This document shows positions 56,810-64,000 of a DNA stretch of 64,000 bases, one piece after another (position 1 is the stretch's first letter; every line of letters starts with the position of its first letter). Under the pieces are notes generated by a model. The model made no database searches, had not been told where the DNA came from, and was given only the letters and a program-made list of their open reading frames with translations. Origin of the DNA: Toxorhynchites rutilus septentrionalis (Eukaryota; Arthropoda; Insecta; Diptera; Culicidae); NCBI RefSeq assembly GCF_029784135.1, contig NC_073746.1:284033348-284097347 (forward strand). The letters run 5' to 3'. A program made the position numbers and the translations under genes.

Positions 56810-57720
56810 TTTCTTTTATGAAGGCGACAATGCAAGTCAGGCCGCTGGAATTGTGAATGGTGTTTATGGTGCCGATACAACAACAGTAAAACACGTGCAA
56901 ATTAATTTATATTAATTTTTCAATTTTTTTTTAGGTTTTTATTTAATTGAGGGGCTCAGAATACAAGGGGTGTAAGTGACTTGATCGATTTTTCTTCATC
57001 AACTTTTTATTTAGTGAATAACTCAACTGCAAAAACGTTCCAATTTAGGTTTGCTATACAATCCGATAGATGAGATTCTGACCTATCTTCCACATTGTCA
57101 AATACAGCTGGGAATGTATTTGCAGCAAAGTTATGACTAAAAGAGAGAGTCGATGTAGAGAAATCGATCAAATCACTTACACCCCTCTCATTCTAAGCCC
57201 CTCATTTTTTTTGTAGTGTAATTCAAATCTCTACAAAAGACTGTGTTTCACAGGGTCATTTCTGTAGGCAAGTTTTCACCACAAGTTTTTCCCGAAAGGA
57301 AAGATTTTCCACCCACGATGATGCGAAAAAGTGACTAGTCTGGAGCGTGAAACTTGATTCAGTGATGCTTTATCGACACTCGATCGACAAATTTCTACAA
57401 CAGAAGAGGTGTTGTGTTCCATCGGGACAACGCAAGGCCACACAATTCCGAAGGCTTGATTGGGATGTTTTAATGCAACCACCATATAGTCCAGACCTGG
57501 CACCAAGCGATTATCGCCTTTTTTATGCGTTGCAAAATTTCCTGAGGGATAAGAAATTGGGTCAAGAGAGGATGGTAAAAATCAATTGCTAGAGATTTTC
57601 GGCAATAAGAACCAAGACTTCTATGATAGAGACATTATGAAGCTACCTTTAGAATGGCAACAAATTTTACAACAAAAGGGTGCATATTTGACCCAAATCG
57701 AACAATCCGAAGCATATTAA
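56810..57720 (+). pseudogene. Mariner (DD34D) transposase remnant
   Basis: The N-terminus is recognisable as FYEGDNASQAAGIVNGVYGA at about 56815-56875. The centre is lost. From 57400 the frames read RRGVVFHRDNARPHNS (second catalytic Asp) and, shifted, LDWDVLMQPPYSPDLAPSDY (third Asp). They continue LLEIFGNKNQDFYDRDIMKL and WQQILQQKGAYLTQIEQSEA, with the stop at about 57718. Frameshifts and the missing DE block make it inactive. Confidence 0.9.
56949..57203. mobile_element. 255-bp MITE, second copy, nested in a mariner
   Basis: It aligns end to end with 19260-19514 in reverse orientation, including GATTTCTCTACATCGACT and CAGCTGGGAATGTATTTG. It separates N-terminal and C-terminal transposase remnants of the mariner at 56617-57772, so it is the younger insertion. 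Confidence 0.85.
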
Positions 57721-57774
57721 AAACAGTTTTGAGTTTACCCTAAAATAATAAATAACTGTTTACCCAACCTAATA

Positions 57775-58498
57775 TAATCAATCAATAAATTTATTTTGTG
57801 GTCTCACTCCAGCAAGCGAACAGTTAACAGTCTTTCTTAATGCTGATGTCCCGCACAGTGGATTTTTTCGATGGGAAGTATGACAGAACATCTTTTTTGT
57901 GTTGTGAATGACATGTTACACACCGCGGTTCAATTTTGTCGCGTCGACATTCATGCCATCTGATGGAGGGTACTTGTACATTAGAAGAAAACAAAAGTAG
58001 GAAGTGTTGGAAGAAAAAGAAGAAGGACGCTCGCAATGCACACTCGGTGGTTGCATGCACCTTCAAGGGACACCACTTATTTCTACTAATGAATTCAAAC
58101 CAAAATTTCGTCGTATTCTAAAATAATATCCGAAGTGAAAAGCATTTCGCAAGAATAAAAACACGACGAGTTTTTATTCACTTCGTAGTACTATGTCAGT
58201 AATGGTGTCGTGTCCTAGACGACACACCAATATTTTGTTGTGTTCCCTGTCTTCGTTTCGTTCCATGTTTTATGTTTCCATGTTGGTTTTCTTTAACATT
58301 TTCATTTTGTGGTACGTTTTAATATTAGTTATACTTTTGTATTCTTACTTTGTACCTGCTGTACATCAAACAGAGCAGAGGAACTAATGATATGTTTCAA
58401 GTCTGCAAGTCGCCAGTTTAATTGGCATAAATAAGGACACGTGAACCTTATCGGATAAACGAAACCTGTTCCCACTCTATTGTTGTGTATTCGAAATA
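57775..58498. other. No gene supported
   Basis: Contains short overlapping frames on both strands around 57830-58120 with Lys-rich translations. Nothing recognisable. Confidence 0.4.
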
Positions 58499-58640
58499 GG
58501 GCCTTATTCTCGTATTCACCTACACTTACACTTACACCTCACTTCACTTATTTTCACCTATTCCGGTTTACACCTATCGTAAAGTGTAAAAGGAACTCCG
58601 CGTCGTTCCATGATGATCGGAAGGCGGGAAAATTGTTGTT
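58499..58640. repeat. Solo end related to the Harbinger-like element
   Basis: GGGCCTTATTCTCGTATTCA is followed by CCTACACTTACAC, TCACTTCACTTATT, TTCCGGTTTACAC and GTAAAGTGTAAAAGGAACT, paralleling 54399-54515. No partner end was found to the right. Confidence 0.6.
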
Positions 58641-59089
58641 TACTTTTTTATTCCTGAAATAAAACAAAAAAAAACTTTTCCAGCTTAAATACAGAAATAG
58701 ACAAAAAATCGTACTCACTTCATTTCGCGTGATTTTTTTCCACGTGAAATAGCTCCGATGGATGAACTTGATTCGGATTCATTTGCCCCTCGGAACCCAT
58801 GATTATTTTTATATTGGTTTCAATTCTCATTACTTTCAGTCCTATTTTCTCATCTTCTTTCTTTTTAACACATGTAAAATTATACAATTTTGTTTTCAAT
58901 ATTTGTACATCAATCGTAAACTATAACTATGAATAAAGCATACCGTTTTCTTTCTTCACTTCGATTGATCTGCTTACCTCTTCAGTTTTCCTATTCCGAG
59001 GGTTTTTTCTGTCATTTTTTTTACTTTCTCTACTCCTCTACTGTTTGGGTCTGATCACAAACGCCACTTCACGGTGAAAACGAAATGGA

Positions 59090-59895
59090 TTGCATGCAAT
59101 CATTTGCAAATAACATGTTTCTCCATTACATCGAATAAATTTTTTATGCAGAAAATATAATAGAATGAAGATAGCCCTAAATCGGATAATTCATTCTTCG
59201 AGTTTTGTTCTTATCAACACATTTGACGATCCATTTTTATTTACATAGATAGAGGAAAATATAGGAGTGCGTTTAATCACATTAAAATCTATTTCCACTT
59301 TCGCACAAAAATTAATTTCGTTGGCGCAAAAATCAAATGGACTAACAACGTTTGTCACTATTTGTTCGAGTTTTCCCATTTCCCTTCAGAGTGTCCCATT
59401 TGCTAGATTAGTTCTCGAGTTATGCAGAAGTTTATGTTTCATTTGTATGGCAACCCTCCCCCCTCAGAGAGGTGGGAGGAGTGTCGAACCACCATAGAAA
59501 CATTCCGTATCCTCTAAAACCTCCACATGCCAAATTTGGTTCCGCTTGCTTGATTAATTCTCGAGTTATGCTGAAAGTTGTGTTTCATCTGTATGGTAGC
59601 CCCCATTAGAGAGGGGGAAGGAGTGTCTATCCAACATAGAAACATTTATTGCACCCTAAAACCTCCACATGCCAAATTTGGGTTCGTTTGCTTGATGAAT
59701 TCTCGAGTTATGTTGAAATTTGTGTTTCATTTGTATAGCAGCTGCCCCTCAGAGAGGGGGGAGGTGTGTCTATCCGCCATAGAAACATTTATTGCACCTT
59801 CAAATATACGCCAAATTTGGTTCCATTTACTTGATTAATTCTCAATTTATGCTGAATTGTATGTTTCATTTGTACGGCAGCGCCAACCATCATGA
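59090..59895 (-). mobile_element. Helitron-like element, reverse copy, end truncated
   Basis: Read in reverse complement it has three to four 142-bp units (59400-59890) followed by the unique segment of the 2.5-3.0-kb copy (CAAACGTTGTTAGTCCATTT, GAAATAGATTTTAATGTGAT). It stops near 59090 before the CTAG end. Confidence 0.7.
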
Positions 59896-59899
59896 GCTA

Positions 59900-60325
59900 G
59901 CCTTGTTGCTAGGTATCAAATTAAGTAAAGTAATTAATAAATTGTTAACGAAACCGCTGTGATCAATCAACATCGTAATACGCTGAAATTAAAATGTATG
60001 TTTCATCGGATCTGCAATCGGTCATATTTTACCGCGTTATCCACTCACTTCATATTGTCAAAATAAGTACACAGCTTTTCGGTTTGCAAATGTTTGCAAT
60101 TTGCCAGAATTACCGATTGCGCCTCGCGGTGATGTAGTGGGGCGATAAGTGAATGGGTGAGGTTATAATATACCATTGCCATTCCCGAGCGGAAGCGTTC
60201 TGAACATATTTTTACAATCCTGTTTGCTGTGTGTACTCTCAACGACTACAAACATTTGTAATTCACTCAGCTAAAATCCAATTTAATCTCTTCTACGTAT
60301 TTTTCTTTTTTATTCACATTCGCAG
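59900..60325 (+). other. Furin intron, 3' end
   Basis: AT-rich sequence ending in a polypyrimidine tract (TTTTTCTTTTTTATTCACAT) and CGCAG acceptor at 60321-60325. Confidence 0.65.
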
Positions 60326-60541
60326 ATTCTCGACGGATTCTACCACTTCGAACATCGGCACGTGCAGAAACGTTCGGCGAATCCCTCGGCCCACCACCAG
60401 CGTCGTTTGGATGCCGACGATCGCGTTCAGTGGGCGCAGCAGCAGCGAGTGAAGCGGCGAGTGAAACGTGATTTCCGCCCGCTCAAGAGTCCCTACCTGA
60501 TACAGCTGAACGATCCCAAGTGGCCAGAGATGTGGTACCTG
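60326..60541 (+). CDS. Fur2: Furin-like proprotein convertase, internal exon (prodomain end and maturation site)
   Basis: This exon encodes 72 residues, in frame from ILDGFYHFEHRHVQKRS to PEMWYL. Furins are Ca-dependent subtilisin-type endoproteases of the trans-Golgi and secretory pathway that cut proproteins after paired basic residues. Visible here are the C-terminal part of the inhibitory prodomain (FYHFEHR..KRS), a dibasic autoprocessing site RVKRRVKR followed by DF, and the start of the mature enzyme ending in WYL, as in furins. A polypyrimidine stretch and CAG precede the exon, and G|GTGAGT follows it; the length is a multiple of three. It is followed after 74 bp by a second furin exon in phase. 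The symbol is chosen because the prodomain end looks more like insect furin 2 than furin 1; this is family knowledge, not a search. Earlier exons (signal peptide, start of prodomain) are not recognisable upstream in the window. Confidence 0.92.
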
Positions 60542-60615
60542 GTGAGTAATTCCTAGCTTAACCAAACCGAACAGACGGAAGCTTTCACTGCTTTACTTGT
60601 TTGCTGTACCCACAG
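60542..60615 (+). other. Short intron between the two furin exons
   Basis: A 74-bp intron begins GTGAGTAATTCC and ends TTGCTGTACCCACAG. It is small, as is common in Diptera, in contrast with the very large introns on both sides. Confidence 0.9.
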
Positions 60616-60744
60616 AACCGAGGCAATGGCTTAGACATGAATGTGATACCGGCCTGGAAGGAAGGAGTAACGGGGAAAGGCGTGGTCGTTACAATCCTAG
60701 ATGACGGACTTGAGTCGGATCACCCGGATCTGGAGCATAATTAT
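60616..60744 (+). CDS. Fur2: Furin-like proprotein convertase, next exon (catalytic Asp block)
   Basis: This exon encodes 43 residues, beginning [14 protein letters not shown] and containing [21 protein letters not shown]. The DDG of ILDDG carries the catalytic aspartate of the subtilisin/kexin family, and DHPDLxxNY is the usual following block. The acceptor is CCCACAG, the donor is TAT|GTGAGT, and the 129-bp length keeps frame with the preceding exon. The remaining catalytic residues (His, oxyanion Asn, Ser), the P domain, Cys-rich region and membrane anchor must lie beyond 64000, since nothing between 60745 and the window end reads as furin. Together the two exons show that transcription of this gene runs left to right. 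Confidence 0.93.
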
Positions 60745-61899
60745 GTGAGTGGCAGTGAGAGATTACCAATTAGTTTCAGTTATCATTATTATTTATTGTT
60801 GAGGTACCACATTTCTACGAAATTTACGAAACAAATATGGGGTCTCTGAATTTTCTTTAGTGCTTCATGCAATTCCCCACCTGGGCTTATACTGAAGTTA
60901 CCAGATGGTCAGAGGTCCAACGCATAACATAAACCATAGTTTAGCGAGTCTCATTTATTTGTGAAACAATTTAGACTTTACAACTTGTTTTCTTTTTTTT
61001 AATTATTAATGTATTTCAATTTATTTGTTTTTAAATTTTCTTTTCTGTATTCTTATATTGTAAATTAGTTCAAAACAGCATCAAAGCCATAAATATTATC
61101 ACTGTTTTTGTTTTCACTTTTTTTTCGTTTCCTATCTTAAGTGAATCCCTTCAAAGAAATTAAGTTTCACTGGGAATTCACTCCGTATAGTTTATTAGTT
61201 AGTATTTTATCCTCCGCGTTTGCCTCAATTATTTTTGTTTTTACTATTAGTAAGTATTTACTACTAGTGGGCTCCCAATGAGCCTATTGGTGTGGGGGTG
61301 AATGGAGGGTAGAAAAAAATAAAATAAAATGAAACTCTAAACATATGTTCTTGCAGTCAAACCAGAGCTGTATTATTTCCTTCTAAGTATCGGCACTCAG
61401 TTGTGATTTTTCGGTGGTTTAGATTTTGTTTACGTCTGAAAATCACTCGCTCAGTCAGAACATTTACGCCTGGCAAGCACGATTCAAATTCTACAATTTT
61501 ATTCAAACTATCGAATGGAATGCTCGAAAATTCCAATCCATTTTTCATCGATTTTAATAATAGAACAATTTTTCCTTAAATCTTACGTTTATTAAGCATA
61601 CAACAAAACTGATTCAAGGCTGTTGATCAGCAGCAGGACTGTCTAGCAATTTGATGATTTTTCCATACTGCAAGCTCCACCCCACAGCGAAGAAGTTGGA
61701 CATCCTGAGGCACTTTGTGTCCGCCAGGTAGAGCCTATCTGGTATTTACAACATCCTCTCCCTGCCGCTCCTTAAGCTCCTTAAACTTCTTTTCGTGCTC
61801 ATAATGAAATATGAGACGTACTCAATGCCAGAATTCACAAATGACAGGGGACCAGGTACGTTACATTCCCCAGGTAAGCGATGACGAAAAAATATTAAT
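60745..61899 (+). other. Furin intron, first part; no coding content seen
   Basis: AT-rich sequence follows the GTGAGT donor at 60745. I see no further furin exon and no repeat recognised elsewhere in the window before the element that starts at 61902. The run of T-rich tracts around 61000-61260 looks like ordinary intronic sequence. Confidence 0.6.
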
Positions 61900-61901
61900 T
61901 A

Positions 61902-63090
61902 CCGTTTTGTCTCATATTCCGAACAGTCTCAAATTCCGAACACTTCATTTTTAAATGTAAATTTACTAAACTTTTATGTTATAAATAATTGAATAATGAA
62001 AACACATACATTCTTTGAGGTATAGGCTTCATTTTGACATCATTTACAGGTATCGATACAGCATATACCTTATAATATTAGACATTTGTGACAGTGACAG
62101 TCAAAACCAATGATAAAATGTTTGCGTTAGCTAATTCCGTTAAAAGCAAGCATCTTTCATTTTTCAGTTTTTGTAATTGTTTCAACAATTTTTTTTTGTT
62201 TTCATGGTATGTGCTAGAGAATATATGAACCTACAATAAATGGATGAAAAAATGATATTTTAGGCAGAAATCTTCATTAAAATTAATATTGAAGTAGTGT
62301 TCGGAATATGAATCAAGTTTCTATGCATGATTCAAATTCCGAACATTTCATTTTCGAATGTAAATTTACTGAACTTTAATGATATAAATAATTGAATAAT
62401 CAGAACCCTGAAATTCTTTGGGTTATAACTTTCGTTCTAACATCATTTGTAGGTATCGATACAGCCTATAATTTTTGATATTAGACATTTGCAAAAAAGC
62501 GACAGTCAAAACCAATGATAAAACGTTTGCGTTAGCAAATTGCGAATACTTCATTTTTAAATGTGAATTTACTGAATATCAATGTTATAAATAATTTAAT
62601 ATTCAAAACCCTGACATTCTTTGGGTTATAGACTTCATTTTAACATCATTTACAGTTATCGATACCGATATAGCAACCTTGGCCCCCGAAACCATGTAAA
62701 CTATAATAAACAAATACAATCAATAATTATCAAAGCAAAATCTATTTTTTTTTGCGAGCATAAGCACACAGCACATTTTTCCAAAAAAGACTAGCCTATT
62801 GACTTTAATTTGATACATCGATTATATGAATCGTTCCAGAAGTTTAAAAGTTAATATTTAAAAAAAAACAGTTTTGCTGTTCGGAATTTGAGACAAAAGT
62901 GATTAAACATATTTTCAGTTTTTCACCATGAATATGTATTTGTAAATCAACTTTATTGTAGTCAAATGAAAGAGAGGGCTCCATTGTATCCAAAGATCAA
63001 ATTAATTTCGCGAAAGAGTACCATTTTGAGTAACGAGACACTGTTCAATGGCCATCAAAGCTTAAGTGTTCGGAAGATGAGACAAAATGG
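61902..63090. mobile_element. 1.19-kb TA-flanked element, TTTTGTCTC ends
   Basis: TA at 61900-61901 and 63091-63092. Ends are CCGTTTTGTCTCATATTCCG and, in reverse complement, CCATTTTGTCTCATCTTCCG. It lies in the furin intron. Large parts match 11942-12345 and 13355-13655 around the Tigger transposase, so it is probably a deletion derivative mobilised by that or a sister transposase. No coding sequence. Confidence 0.85.
61927..62685. repeat. Three tandem units of about 205-410 bp within the element
   Basis: Units start at CCGAACACTTCATTTTTAAA (61926), CCGAACATTTCATTTTCGAA (62337) and GCGAATACTTCATTTTTAAA (62543). Each holds TGTAAATTTACTGAAC-like, ATAAATAATT.AATA, CATTCTTTG.GTTATA, CATCATTTACAGGTATCGATA and, in the first two, AAAACCAATGATAAAA.GTTTGCGTTAGC. 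The first unit has about 200 extra bp. Confidence 0.8.
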
Positions 63091-63099
63091 TACTAGAAT

Positions 63100-63663
63100 A
63101 GTTACAAGCGGATGAAGTGAGGGGGATCAAAAAAAAGTTGTACCATGGCGTACACGATTCCAGCCCTTCTGTTTATCTGAAACAAAAAAAATCGAACAGA
63201 TTCTAAATCAATAAAGATGCCGCTATCGCATGACCCTCGGACAGGTGAAAAAAAGGCGGCCGTTTTAGGAACAAAATGCAGTTTGAAACGTTTTTTTCTC
63301 ACGTTTCCCGATTTTTTTAAAAATAGTAAACCTTAAAAAATATTCTTTTTTTAAGGTTCATGCGATAGAGAGATGCAAACAGATTGTATTCATATAAATT
63401 CGACATGAATCGGTACAGTAGAACTTGAGATATCGTATACGCCAGTTTGAAAAAAAAACTAGTTTCGAGAAAAATGCGTTTGAAGTTCATTGTAACGGCC
63501 GTAGCAGGTTAGATACCGCATCACTAGAATGGCTCTAGCTCGATAAATAATGCAACTTTCGATAAGTCCTTTCTAGGGTATATACTTGAATGTCTAAACT
63601 ACAGAAATATGAAGGAAAAAAATATGATTTTTTTCAAATCTCTAGACTAGAATACTGCGTTAA
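63100..63663. repeat. TTAA MITE family copy, reverse orientation
   Basis: In reverse complement this starts TTAACGCAGTATTCTAGTCT (TTAA at 63660-63663) and continues TTCCTTCATATTTCTGTAGTTTAG, matching 34105 onward. It reaches GGCGTACACGAT, TCTCTATCGCATGAACCT and TTGATTTAGAATCTGTTCGAT. The left end stops near 63100, close to the TA of the preceding element (63091-63092), so the far terminus seems lost. Confidence 0.82.
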
Positions 63664-64000
63664 GAAAATCAACATGATCAAATTGTAATATTGAAATATA
63701 CTGATATCGCGGGACATTTGGTTTCTTTTCCCAAATGCGGGACGCCTTGTCAGTTTAGCTTATACCGTTCATTTTTTCTACAAAAATATCTCTGGCGCCA
63801 AATTTAAACCAATTATTCGTTTTCTTTTTCCCGCATAATGTAATGATGGAATTATTGGTATTAGGCATATTAGCCATAAGGGTAGATTAGGTGCGTTTAC
63901 AAATATGCTTGGATTCGTTCTTGCAATCCTCCCTAATGTGTATTGAAATCATCTAATCCCATAATTGAGTGGAAAAGGAGAGAAAAATAATCCAATAATT

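Larger units (their letters stand above)
56617..57772 (+). mobile_element. Mariner element, degenerate and split by a MITE
   Basis: TA at 56615-56616 and 57773-57774; ends TTAGGTTGCGGAACAAGTTA and, in reverse complement, TTAGGTTGGGTAAACAGTTA, of the TTAGGTTG mariner type. The 255-bp MITE is inserted at 56949-57203. Confidence 0.88.

Noticed and set aside
57936..58121. Lys/Arg-rich small frame around 57.9-58.1 kb
   Set aside because: Frames on both strands are open; no homologue or regulatory signal seen.
1..64000. Endogenous viral element or horizontally acquired prokaryotic operon
   Set aside because: No polymerase, capsid, glycoprotein or bacterial-type gene cluster was recognisable in any frame; all long recognisable proteins are transposon-derived or furin.

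Overview
The window looks like nuclear DNA from a culicine mosquito, most probably Aedes-like. It is AT-rich, almost free of host coding sequence, and packed with nested transposable elements. The supporting signs are a DD37E (ITmD37E-type) transposon of the kind described from mosquitoes, tRNA-derived SINEs with (AAG)n tails, TTAA- and TA-flanked MITEs, and a furin-like host gene with insect-style splice sites. The genus is inferred; no species is claimed.

Host gene: only two exons are convincing, 60326-60541 and 60616-60744 on the + strand. They encode the end of the prodomain, the dibasic maturation site and the first catalytic (Asp) block of a furin-type proprotein convertase, best matching furin 2. 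No earlier or later exon is seen, so most of the window is probably a very large intron or upstream DNA of this gene.

Layout: 1-475 is a 142-bp array linked to Helitron-like ends, repeated at about 2.5-3.26, 27.0-27.7 and 59.1-59.9 kb. 909-1853 is a hAT MITE with an exact 8-bp target duplication. 10011-17136 is a 7.1-kb compound locus: inverted ends (CACT..AGTCGCTTTTTACGCGG), TTTACGCGG minisatellites, and an apparently intact Tigger/pogo transposase (13676-15439, minus) with a small 3' intron. 17281-19262 is a fold-back element, followed by MITEs at 19.26-19.51 and 19.69-20.49 kb. 22338-23200 is a deleted mariner next to a pogo-type MITE (23.21-23.66 kb). 25.1-26.9 kb is a dispersed repeat broken by two MITEs. 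29.69-30.74 kb is a decayed hAT-like element. 33.94-36.26 kb is a three-layer nest: a palindromic element holding a TTAA MITE, with a DD37E transposon inside one of its target duplications. 38.6-40.85 kb is a decayed Transib (RAG1-like) transposase, minus strand. 48.4-50.0 kb is the 3' part of an RNase H-bearing non-LTR retrotransposon. 54.4-56.5 kb is a Harbinger-like element, 56.6-57.8 kb a mariner split by a MITE, and 61.9-63.1 kb a non-autonomous element sharing the 3' flank of the 14-kb Tigger gene.

The gene-poor single-copy-looking blocks (20.5-22.3, 30.8-32.5, 36.3-37.4, 41.5-43.4, 50.7-54.2 kb) show no gene I can support. I found no CRISPR array, true tRNA or rRNA, prokaryotic operon or viral insertion. 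The most interesting material is the Tigger locus, the Transib remnant, and several insertions that can be verified against unoccupied paralogous sites in this same window.
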